Shown piece after piece: positions 11,602 through 23,200 of a DNA stretch of 64,000 nucleotides (its first letter is position 1; every line of letters begins with the position of its first letter). The stretch covers positions 19,651-83,650 of the forward strand of contig MU839249.1 in the NCBI GenBank assembly GCA_030685235.1, given 5' to 3'. The notes beneath the pieces were generated by a model. It searched no databases, was not told where the DNA came from, and was given only the letters and a program-made list of their open reading frames with translations. A program made the translations under genes and the position numbers. The stretch is from Copromyces sp. CBS 386.78 (taxonomy: Eukaryota; Ascomycota; Sordariomycetes; Sordariales; Sordariaceae).

Positions 11602-14600
11602 ATTAATTGTACCTTTTAATTATTATATTTATAGTGTAAACCTATTTATCGTAATTATTTTCGATCGCGCGCATATAGGGATCGCCTCGTTACAAATCGC
11701 TAAGCCTAATACCCCCCCCCAAGCTTCGACAATTGTAGTTATAATAATCGCCTAATTAAGATTCTAATATCCCTTTACTAGTACGTAAAGGAAAGTACTC
11801 TTTATTTAATAGATAAAAGATTGCTTATCTTTAATTACTTTAAATAGTCCTAGTAGCGGACCTTTACTTTAAACGGTCTTAGTCGCGGACTTTCACTTCT
11901 TTTTTATTTCGAACGGTCATTTTTCTTTTATTTTATATTTTACGACGATAACGATCCCGCCCTTTTCTCCCCTAATAGTAATACCGGTAGCGGTAATCTT
12001 CCTAACCTTTCTACTCCTACTATTAATAACCCGTTTAACTTAGAATCGTTACGTTCCACTATTAATATTTTTAATAGCGAGCTTAATACTATAATTTATT
12101 ACGCCGTATTTTTCGAATTCCTTTAACCTGTTATTATAGTTTTTATTAATTTTTTTAAGGGCTTCGATTAATTAGAAGGTCTCCTAGTCCCGCGTAAATA
12201 TTTCGAAGTAATTTCGTTTTTTTTTAAACCCCCGTTTTCTACTCTATTATTATATTTCTTAATCGCTTTTATTATATTAATTTCGAATACTACGACGATT
12301 TTGAAAGCGATTTCTAGTATTTTAAGGAGGAGTTTAGAATTACCCGTTAGGTAGCCGACGACGCTTAATCTAATTTTAATTAAAAGAATTTCGATTACGT
12401 TAATTTTAATTCTATTTATAATATTTTATTTATAAAGTATAATACCCTTAAAATATAGGTTTCCTCTTCTTCTTCTATTAATAATACGATTACGAAAGTA
12501 ATTATGTCCTCTTTTCTTTATTAGACGGTAAAGAACCCGCCTATTTTTATAAATAAGGAAATTAGTAGTCCTACTCGTAAATATAAGATTTTTAAGGCCT
12601 AGCGTTTTTATATCTAATTTTAGTAAAAATACAACGTTATTCTTTATTCTTTTAAAAATATTAAAATTATTTATACTACTATACTTCTAGGATTTAAAAT
12701 CTTATCCGGTATTTAAAATAATTTGGATGTAATCTAATTAAACTTTAATAAAGCGAATTAGCGTTAGAAAATAAGTATTGAATTTATAGAATATTTAATT
12801 TTTTATTTCTAGAATATAAATTTTAAAATAGACGTCGGCCGCCGCTTGCAAGAGCTATATATAAAGAATATATTTTTTATAGATTTTAAATTTAAATTAA
12901 TTAATTTAATGAATTTTTACGGCTTTAATAATTCGATAAAGGTCTATTATTTCTAGAATAAAATTAATAAGCGTTTCTATAATACTTTCGCTTATTACGA
13001 CCTTCTCCCTAATAATAATTTTAAACGTTGGTTCGAAATTTGTTATAATATTATTAGTAATTTTAAGGATATAGATTATTATTAGAAGATAGCGAATTAT
13101 TTCTTTAATCCCGGTAGCGGTACTAATAATAATAATAGTAGCGGAGGTTGCTCTAGCGCTAAATTTTTTATTAATAACGTTTTTATTAATTAGGGTAGTA
13201 ATAAAATAGATTTGGACGCTATTAATTTCGTAATTTTTATCTATAAAGATATTTTCGATTAATATTCTTATAATAGCTTTTATTATCGTTATAGTAAGTT
13301 TAGCTATATTGCCCGTAATTATATTACTTCGGTTAATTATAGTTCTTAGGGCCCTTAATACTCCGTTAATAAGAAGTCGAAGAATAAAGGTCGTAGTAAA
13401 AGTCGTAATTAAAAGCAAGTCCGCGCTACTAATACTATTTTAATTACCCTAATTATTCTAACTATCTCCGCCAAATTTATTATTGGTAGAAAGTATTATA
13501 ACGATTAAGAAAATGCCTAGCCTCTATATATAATTATATATAGAAGTTTAGCCGGATTATATTTGAAAGACGAATTTTAAGTTCTACGGAATTAAAAGGT
13601 TTAAAGGAAATTAAAGTTTAATTATTAAATAGTTCTATTTCTCTAAATTTAATACTTTTATCCTTTTATATTATAACCTATTCGTATAAAAACTATTATA
13701 TTACCTTTATTAATAGCGGTTACTCCACTTTTACGTTTATTAATCGCTTTTTTGTTATTAAAAATAACCTTCCCCATTTTCGATTATTAAAAATAAAAAA
13801 GTTTATTCTTATTAATAGAATAATTAAAAGTATTATTTTTAAAGGAATAATAATTAAATTCTAGATTAATTATTATAAGGAAACGATTACTTTCTTGGTT
13901 TACAATATTTCTAAGAAATATTTAATTATTTTAGGCTTCTTATAGATATAATACTATCGGTTAGAGATCGATTACGAATAGTATAGTATATACTTTAACT
14001 ATACCGCTTACTAAGGCCGCTATTTATTAACGGATTTTTCTAAATATTAAATAGTAATATTTAAAACTTTTACTAATTAAGTTTCGGTAGCTTTTATCCG
14101 CTAAATACCTATCCCGCCGGTTAAGAAGGAAGAAACCGAATCTTCCTTTCTAATTATTAAGAAGGAGGAGACTAAGTTTCCTTTTTTAATTATTAAAAAG
14201 GAGGAGATCGAGTTTCGCCTTCTAGTTATTAAGAAAGAGAAGATTACGAAGATTGCGGCGGAGCCCGCTTTAGAACCTTTATCCGCTTCCAAACTCCCTC
14301 CTACCGCTATTAAACCTAAAGTCGATCCTAAGACCGGCTATTATACAGTCCCTACTCTTATTAAAGCGTTAATAGCCCGGAGGGTTAAGTTTAAAATCGT
14401 TATTATTAGTACCGCCGTTTTCTTTATTAAAATTAAGAACTTCGCGCTTTATAAGCTTTATATACGTATAAGTAGCCGCTATATTTTAGTTAGCGCGAGT
14501 CGCTCTTAATATTACCGTTTTTATAAGCCCGATTATAAATTTAACCCTAATAATATTAGGGTATTTAATATAATTGCATTCAATTTTATTTACGAGAAGG

Positions 14601-17600
14601 AGTAATTATAACCGTACGTTACGAACTATATTAAAATTGAGAGTCTAGCGGCTATAGCGGATCTTTAGGATTTAAATTTAACCGAAGAAATAATTAATAA
14701 TATTATAAAAGGCGATAGAAAAAAGTATAAAGAAAGTTTACCCCCCGCGCTTTATAATTTTATTAATAAAATAATTAGTATTTATATTTTAGAAAATATT
14801 CGAGAAGCCGCGATTTTCGCTAAAGTAATTAATTTTACTAGAAATTTCGAAACTAATACGCCCGTATACAAAGAAATCCTTCGATAAATATATTTAATAA
14901 AAGTCGACGAAAAGGATATAAAGAAGTTTTTCGATAAAGTAGACCGATTATTAAAAATTAAGGAAGAGATTATCGAAATTTTGAACCGTTCCGAAGGACG
15001 GAAATATATTAGCGAAGTCGCCGCTTTCTTATTTTTATTAGTAGAGGAGATCCCTCTTTATCGTTTATACGATTATAAAATCGAATTATAGCCGGGAGAG
15101 TAACTTTCTAACGTACGGTTACAATACGTATTATTTATAAAAGTAATTATTATTAAAAAGTAAATTAATAATAATTTGAGGAAGAAATTTATTTGGCCGT
15201 TATAGTCAGTAGCCGCTTCCCCCCTCTTATTAATTAAGAAATCCGGAGGCGGAATTTATATTTATATGGATTATTATAGTATTAATAATATTATATTAAA
15301 GATATATTATCCGTTGCCGCTAAACCAAAGAGATTTTTAATACGATTTGTAAAGTAAAGATTTTTACGAAGTTCGATATTATTATTGCATTTAATAGGAT
15401 TTGTATTAAGGAGGGATATAAATAGTTTATTACTTTTATTATTCGTTTTAATTTTTACGAATTTATTATATATTTTTTCGGTTTATAGGGCGCGCTAGGA
15501 ATTTTTTAAAATTATATTAACGACGTCTTATATAATATTTTTAACGTTTACGCTACCGCTTATTTTAATAATATTTTAATTTATTCTAATAATAAAGAGG
15601 AGTATAAAGAATACGTTAAGGAGGTTTTATAAAAGATAATTAAAGTAGGATTCTAGATTAATATTAATAAGTATAAATTCTATATATAGTGAATTAAGTA
15701 TTTAAGTTTTATTATTACTTTAAGTAGTTTCGAAATAAATTTAGAAAAAGTTTTTGTAGTTACAATATAGGAAGTTCCAAATTTTAAGAGGTTGCTTTAG
15801 CGCTTTTTAAGTTTCGCTAATTTCTATTATTATTTTATTAAATATTTTTCTATTATCGCCAGCCCGTTATACGAATTAATTAAGAAGATAGTAGGATAGG
15901 AATAGGAAGAATAGTATTAAAGATCTTTTGAAGTTTTGAAGAAGGCTTTTATAAGTAGACTTATACTTTGGATTTACGATTAATTAAAATAAACCGTTGT
16001 AGAAACGGACGCTTCTAATTAGGTATATAGAAGTATATTATTATAATACAATAATAATAGTATCCTTCGCCCTATCGCCTATTTTAGCCAGCGGTATTCT
16101 TTAATTAAATATAATTATAATATTTATAATAAAGAATTATTCGCTATTATTAAGGCTTTAGAAGAGTGGTGCTCCGGATTCGAAGGGGTATAATAATTAA
16201 TTGAGGTCCTTACGGACTATAAGACTTTAAAGATTTTTATAACTAATAAATAGTTAATTCCCTACTATATACGGTAGTTTTAATTCTTATCCTAATTTAA
16301 TTTTATAATTAAATACCGATTAGGCTCGTTATAAGTACGCTCTAACGTTTTAAATAGGAAACCGGAGGATTTATTTAAAAACGAAGCTAATAAGCGGTTA
16401 TTAATTAGAAATAAGATTTTATTTAATTATAATATTTTTGTAAATAGAGTTTTCGTTTTGGAGAGTAGAGAGGAAGTTATTAATATTAGAATTGAATATA
16501 TTTATAATTTGGAGGTAATAAATAATAAATTTATTAATAATTTAATTATAGAGAATTACGAGAAATTGGTATTTTTATAAGATTTATTCGCTTATTTATT
16601 AGACTTTAATTGCCGCGTATAGTTTAAAGAGGTAAAAGATTAATTGAAGAAGGTGTCCTTTATTAAATATAGGGTAATATAGGGACGAGCTTACTTTCGA
16701 GGCGCTATTATTATTAATTCTAACGATATTGAACTTTAATTCTAGTTCCTTTATTATATATACGATTTACTATTTATTAATTATTTAGGTTATAAAAAGA
16801 TTTATTCGTTGCTTTTTTAGTCTTTCTTTTAGTTAAGAATATTTAATATTATTAAGGCCTATTATAAAGCTTGCCTACCGTATATTAAATTTAAATTATT
16901 ATAATATTCCCCGTATAGGTTTTTAAAATTATTAGTAGTATTTTTCGTATTATAGAAAGATATTTCCGTAGATTATATTACCCCTTTAATTCTTTATATA
17001 CGTTGGGGTTAAGAATTTAAGTATATAGCCGTTATTATTAATCGTTTAATAAAAATACGATATTTTATTCCTATTATTGGCCTTACGGCCGAAGAATTGG
17101 TAGATTAGTTTATTAAGAGAATTTATAATATTTACGGCCTCCCGGACTTTATTATATTAAATTGAGGTTCTTAATTTATTTCGTAGTTTTAAAGAATTTT
17201 ATCTTCCTATTTAGAAGTAATTTTTAAGCCCTTTTCCGCGTTCTATCTAATTATTAATAGTTAAATAGAGCGTATTAATACGGAGATAGAGAAATACCTT
17301 CGTTTTTATATTAATTGGGCGTAGGATAATTAGGTAGATTAGTTATTAATTATAGAGTTCGCTAATAATAATTTAGTATTTAAAATAATAGGAGTATCCC
17401 TTTTCTTTACTAATTACGGTTTTTACCCCCGTATAAACGTTGAATTAATAAAATTATACCCGCTAAATTTATTAATTTAATAGTAAGTAGAATACTTTAA
17501 GGTTAATAAAATCGCTAATTACTTTAAAAGAATATTAGAGTACGTTACGGATTAAATAAAATAAATTTAATAATAGTATAAAGCTAACGCTAATATTCGA

Positions 17601-18300
17601 AGGATAAATACCTTAAAGTATAAAATAGGAAATAAAGTCTTATTTAATATGGAAAACCTTAATACCGGCCGATTATACGTAAAGCTTACTCCCTTTTATA
17701 AAAGCCCGTTCAAAATTATTAAAGTAAATAGCTATAGAATTATATTTAAATTCCCTGTTAATATAAAATATAGCCCGACTTTTTATATTAGTAAAATTAA
17801 ATTATAGGCCGAAGTAAGTATTCTAGGATAATTAGAAGTATAAAGGGACGTTTATATAAATTAAAATCGTAATATAAGAAGGATTAATAATGAAGAGGAT
17901 TCGGTAGAATAGGATTTTATTAAAATTAATAGCTATTATAAAATGGTTAACAGTTGTTAAGAATATTTCGTTATTTAAGTATTATTTTATTAGCTTTTAT
18001 AATAGCCGCGTACTAATATAATTATATTCCTTAATACAATATAATAATTTTACGAAGTATATTCGGAAGTTCTAATACCTTTAAATTAATTAGTAGCGGA
18101 GTAGAAGCGAAAGAGGATATTAGAAGAGGAGGAGCCGGCTATAGAAGCGGAAGTTCCGCTAGCGAAGTACGAAGGGAGGAGGAAATTATTATAATTGGCG
18201 GCTATAGAAGTTTTTTACGGTTGGACTAAATATTTAATAGGGTTATTTATTATTTTATATAATTTTAATTAATTATATAGTTTCTTTTAGGTAGGGGTAA
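11602..18300 (+). pseudogene. Gypsy gag-pol interior, RIP-inactivated
   Basis: Landmarks read through RIP stops, in order. A gag zinc knuckle at 13281-13322 spells C-YR-C-SKFG-H-IARN-C once Tyr is restored to Cys or His. A protease site at 13709-13720 reads I-N-S-G, from DSG with GAC changed to AAT. The reverse transcriptase core at 15558-15590 reads AYFNNILIYSNNK, from a YLDD-type motif with both Asp codons changed to AAT. An RNase H start near 15990 reads VETDAS. Integrase catalytic blocks are VDYITP near 16970, ILN*GS*F near 17150 (from a DRGSQF-type motif) and IERINTE near 17260. A PTFYISKIK block near 17775 is typical of the integrase C-terminus. G-rich AGGTAGGGG just before the 3' LTR fits a polypurine tract. 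No functional product is expected. Confidence 0.9.
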
Positions 18301-18532
18301 TATTATAGGGTTAGTTTGTATTGTATATGCTGGTGATAGTAGTTCTTTGAGACTATTGTTATTATTTCGGTTAATTGGTTACGGCCTCCCGCTATGGACC
18401 TACTGGTTTATAGTTCGAATTTTATAAAGGCCTATCTCCCGAGCGCACCTCTGTACTTCTCTTCCTTTCCTCTCCTCGTGTAATTACGTATATCTATAAT
18501 TATACTTAACCTCTCGCCCTCTACCCGTGATA
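18301..18532 (+). repeat. 3' LTR of the gypsy element
   Basis: These 232 bp are less heavily mutated than the 5' LTR in their right half. They are followed directly by the target duplication ACCCG at 18533-18537. Confidence 0.93.
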
Positions 18533-18537
18533 ACCCG

Positions 18538-19523
18538 GAAATTAACGAACTACGAAATTTTAAAATTAAGTATACCCCCTAGCCTACTATTACTACGCCT
18601 ATCGACTACGATCGGTATAATAATACCCGCATACTATTTTACAATAATAAAGCTCCCCAACTAATATAACGAAATACTTAAAGGGGAAGGAGGCGCTAGA
18701 AATAGCTTTGTCGTAGTAAAGGAAATCGACGAACGGCAACGCAAGAACTAGTAAGAAAGGAAGTATCGCTTATTCGAACAAATTTTAAAGCATTTTACTA
18801 AAACTTTATAAAGAATATTATATTATAGAGGACGCTAATATTAAAACTACTAACGACGGCTCTAACCGCTATAGTACCCCCTCCCCCTCCCCCCCCTCCA
18901 ATATACCCGCGGGCATTTCTAATTCCTTCGCCCGCACCTTCGTATTACTCCTAGCGAACACTAACACCCTCCCTATCTCCCTAACCCCAAGGCTAATATT
19001 AGCCGCCCGTCTAGTAATAACCGTATTATAGTAATTTACTAGCTCTTAATAGCTCTAATTAATTTGGCTATAGGGTACTAACTCTTATTAAATAGCTAAT
19101 TCAATACTAAGATAATCCGCCACCTTCTAACCAATAGTAAGGAGAGGGATAAATTATACTAGTAACGCAATATAAGTAAGCCCTAGTCCCTATAGTACTA
19201 CCTCTAATACCTCTAATATATTCACAAGGATATATAAATATAGGGGCTCTCTAGTACTCTAGCCAACACTCTAGGTATTAGAATTAAAATAGGCACGTGC
19301 ACTCTGGCCACTACTTATACGGCGAGTATTAATTTCAAGGTGAATAGTAAGTATAGCGACTAGCGCAGCCGCCAATATAATAGTAGGGATAGCAGTTACG
19401 CTGGTAAGAACCGTATTAACTATCTTAGTAGTAGATAATTAATAAGATTGATGATTGTGAATAGCTTTACGTGAAAGAGCGACGTAGATTTGGTGGTGTG
19501 CGCGTACGTAAGCGATGTGTACG
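18538..19523. repeat. Distal part of the MULE, no readable gene
   Basis: This is the stretch between the gypsy insertion and the right TIR. From about 19281 to the right end it is homologous to the left half of the 565-bp element at 41363-41640 (in reverse), including GGCACGTGCACTCTGG. RIP is milder toward the edge. I see no interpretable coding frame. Confidence 0.7.
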
Positions 19524-19622
19524 GTGTGCTGGCGCGGCTGGGCGGCTGGGCGGTTGCACGTGCTGTAAAAGTGGGGGGGACTTGACTGTTACTTTTTAGG
19601 GTCTTGATCGTTACCGAATGCG
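19524..19622 (-). repeat. Right terminal inverted repeat of the MULE
   Basis: This is the inverted partner of 8325-8423. It is followed by the 9-bp target duplication GCTAGCGAG at 19623-19631. Confidence 0.9.
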
Positions 19623-20236
19623 GCTAGCGAGGCGGTACTCACCCACTTCTAGCACCTGGAGAAATCCGGCTAGGTCGCAACAGGGGCACGACGCGAGAGG
19701 GCACTGTGTAAACTAAAGAGGGGACTGGACGGGTGCCCCCCGGTCAATACCTTACCTTGAGGAACATCAACGGCATTGTCAGTCAGTGGGCGAGGTGACA
19801 TTGATCTGGGCGTGTCAATGGTGGCATGTGCAGTAGTTCAATATTCCGCCATAATTAGCAGCTCTCTGCTTCTGGCGAGTCCGCTTTCGACGTACCGCTG
19901 TTCCCGTTCAGAATTCTGATGCTTGCCACAATGCAGTCAGTCCTTGATGGCTTGCCCTTGCTCACTGACGTCGTCGCCGTGATTCTGGGTTCTCGACAGC
20001 CGGAGTCGGGGAAGGGTCTGGAGCGGTTAGTTAGCCGGGCAGGGCAATGAGGACCTGAGCTTTTGGAGGATGGCCTGTGGGTGGTTACAGGTATATAGAC
20101 CGATATGTGGATATAGGGCATCATCGCCCAACGGTGGCATGGTATACTGTGTCTGGTGTCCAAAGAGAGGCTGTACAACCACTCGGTGTACTGGGAAGAG
20201 CACTGTATGGATCAATATCTGGCTCAAGACTCAAGA

Positions 20237-20237
<1 letters not shown>

Positions 20238-20270
<33 letters not shown>
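20238..20270 (+). repeat. (CA)n microsatellite
   Basis: An uninterrupted AC/CA dinucleotide run of about 33 bases. It accounts for the His/Thr and Val/Cys runs in the overlapping short frames. Confidence 0.95.
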
Positions 20271-20271
<1 letters not shown>

Positions 20272-23200
20272 CGAGCGGTACCTTGCGTGTTGCTTGCTTC
20301 TTTGGTGCTGTTCATGTTGTTTCTGCTGCCGTGTGCTGTGAAGGGGCATGAATGACCACTGTCAAAAATGGCCAGTCGAGGGTTGCTTTGCAGCAACGGC
20401 ATCTGCAGCCGTGGTGTCCAGGACACCTCTAGGCTTCTTCATCAGTGATCCTATCGTCCGTAGCGTGGGTGGCCGTGCAATGTCCATTGTCGTCGAGGAC
20501 AAGAACGTGGAGTCTAGCATCGAGTCCGAGTCTCTAACGCCACTGGCATGCCCAAACAGCAATAATGGCAATTGTTATAATAAGGGTGGCCGAGTCACAG
20601 TATCAATTGGCCTCGACTTGTTGATGAGAGGTGACAGATGCTGTCTGAAAAGAGTCTGAAGAGTGAAGAGAGACTCGGACAGAGTGCAAAGTCGACATCT
20701 GGTTGGCCAGCACAAAGAAAACACTGCCAAAGTGTGAAGTGGGTGAAAGTGGGGAAATGGGTCTAGGGGCGGCAGGCTTGAGGTGCTTTGGCCGGGATGA
20801 GGAAGGTACAAGCAGGGGTCTTAAGCGCCCTCGCGGTCGATTGGCAAGCACGTCCCTGCGCAGACGCACCAATTAGCTTTGCCATCACCTTCCCTCGCCT
20901 TCCTGACCTGGACCGCCGACATCCATCCAGCTTCCCGGTCATCATTGTGATCTTATCGGTCTCTTTCATCCGCTATCATCTGCTATCGTCCGCCATCGAT
21001 CCTTCCTGTCTTCCATTTTGGATGCTGTCAGTAGTCTTTTATAGCGTCATCATATTCGTTCCATGTCCTCCTTCCTCAAAGGCAACCGACCACCACACGC
21101 AACACGCCAGTTGCAACCCAGATTCAACAAAACATTGGCTAGAACCCCATCTTGTGCTTCGAGTCTTCCGTGCATTGGCTGGAACCGTGGAACACCAGTT
21201 GCCAAGACGGATGCAGAAAATCAGGAACCACCTGTACGACTTTCTCCAACACAAGTTCCCATCTCGCCCAAGCTCGGGGTGATGGATCATATCGCGTTGC
21301 GACGAGCAAGCCGACAGCACCATCTGCCTGGGTGATGAGTATTACAGCCAATGTCGTTCATCACGAACTATTCGAGCAAATTGTTCGTCGTGTGCTGTGG
21401 AAAGTTTCGTCACAATAGGCGGCCGCTGCTCATATCCGAAATCCGAACAAGTCTCCGACTAGCGAGGATCCCAAATAGGCGCCGATTGCCCAGGGATTTT
21501 TGCCTTCACTTCACTTTCTTTCTGTACCGTGCAAAATCAACATTTCATGGTACACATCGATAAATTCAACCGTCAGCTACATCATGGACGCCCATGTACT
21601 CCACCATCCGACCTTGGGACTCGTATTGAGCTCATGATATACCCGTTGCTACGGAACCTGGACCGGTTGAGCGGTATCCGTGCGGCATCACGCATGGGAA
21701 TGTGATCGGTAGGGTACCTACGTACTCGACACTTTTAGTCATCACTTTGAGGAGGAGGGCAGTGGAGGGTTCGGCTGCAGACTTGAAACCCCCACCCGGC
21801 AGCTTCAATCGTGTTTGTGTTGAAGCCGATGGGACTGCTTCTACCTATTAACCCCACCATCACCATCACCCCCCTCGTATGCAGGTCCGGTATGAAGTCT
21901 GATGTTGTTGCAGTTTGACTGAACACAATAGATTAGACCACCATTCTCTACGCCACGGACCCTGATAATTTTACTGCAACCCTAATCCAGCCAAATCATT
22001 CATGCCAAAATGGTGGCCTCGATCTTTGAAAGGCAGGACAGTCGCATCTCAGATATCTCCGGTGCCGGCGAACCGAATCTGCCTGGAATCACTATTTCGA
22101 TGGCAAGGGTGGAATCCAATTCGTCTTCTTTTCTGCATTTCCTTGAAAGGGTTGTCTCCAGAGCCCAGAATCGAAGCATAACACCAAGGAGATAGCATTC
22201 TATTGCCGACCCAAAGCGAGGGGCATATCGTTAGCCATCCTTCGGCTAATGAAAGATGGGCTGGATGAGCAGCGCGGGCTCCTATGCCCTGTCAGGCCTT
22301 TGTTTGACGGAAGTTGTCCTGTCTGAAACGGAGCGGCAGCTCAACAGAAGCACTGACATTGGATGTTACGGTTTTGCAATTGCACCTGTGGTCGGGTTAC
22401 GCAGACAAGATGGTGAACTCCCCGCTCCGGTTCCTGGCATGAAAGCAGGAACCGGGAGACAACGAATGCCTCACATTGCTTTGGTGCCGGACACGATGCA
22501 CCCACGATCAAGTATGTCACGGCCGCATTTCGTGACCTGGCATGCGAGGTTACAACTTACTACTCTCTGATGACGGGTTACCACATACCCGCAAGCAATA
22601 ACGGCGATACCTCCACTTCCGGCCTATCTCATTGCTCCCCGCCCAAGCAAGTGCAGCCCTAGAAAAGCTAGGTAGCTATCGGTATGCCCTCTGCAAGTGA
22701 TCAAAGCATCCGTAACGCCCCCGCGCCCGTACCTCGTTCAACCTGTACACCGCAGGACCTTTGGCTGTTCGTGCCTGACATGAGGTGAAGGCTCTCTTTC
22801 GTATGGATTGCTGTCGTCCTACCCAAGGAGGAGGACAAGATATGCAACACAGAAACCGAGCAACGAACACTGCGTGGCATACCTATTCGAACCTTGGCCT
22901 GAGGCTACCACACCGGCTTCCTTCCGCCCGTACTGAGTAAAAAGTTGTTTGTGGAACCATGGGGCAAGAAATGAAGCAGTAACAGCAAAAAGGGCAAGGA
23001 CACAAAAGTGGTTGTCCGAGACATGGAAGCGCGGGGTTATCGTGATGCTGTTCGCGAGGTGTTTAAGGAGAGTGAAAGCGATATCTGCGGAATACTCCGT
23101 TACATCAGTTCAAAGAAGAGTATAACGGTCCCAATATGGCGTGCGGCGCTGCTTGGAGGCCAAGGATACAAGTGGAGGCTACGTCCATCTTTGCTTCTCT

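Larger units (their letters stand above)
11370..18532 (+). mobile_element. Ty3/gypsy LTR retrotransposon, complete but RIP-mutated
   Basis: Two 232-bp LTRs (11370-11601 and 18301-18532) bound a 6.7-kb interior. The 5-bp direct repeat ACCCG lies on both sides (11365-11369 and 18533-18537), so this copy inserted into the older MULE. The order gag, protease, reverse transcriptase, RNase H, integrase is that of the Ty3/gypsy group. CpA is nearly absent throughout and all frames are riddled with stops, so the copy cannot be coding. The LTR termini read TA...TA rather than TG...CA, the same as in the unmutated solo LTR. Confidence 0.95.
8325..19622 (+). mobile_element. Mutator-like element (MULE) with 99-bp TIRs, interrupted by a gypsy element
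   Basis: The left end (8325-8423) and right end (19524-19622) are inverted repeats of 99 bp with three mismatches, beginning CGCATTCGGTAACG. They are flanked by the 9-bp direct repeat GCTAGCGAG (8316-8324 and 19623-19631). A 9-bp duplication and long TIRs are typical of Mutator-like elements, such as Hop of Fusarium. A RIP-damaged MULE-type transposase lies at about 9400-10920. Removing the inserted gypsy element and its 5-bp duplication leaves about 4.13 kb, a normal MULE size. All three left-right TIR mismatches are transitions (G/A or T/C), consistent with light RIP at the edges. Confidence 0.88.

Noticed and set aside
12906..13418. 170-codon minus-strand frame rich in Ile, Thr and Asn
   Set aside because: It is an artefact of AT-rich RIP sequence opposite the gag region. 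The plus strand carries the zinc knuckle.
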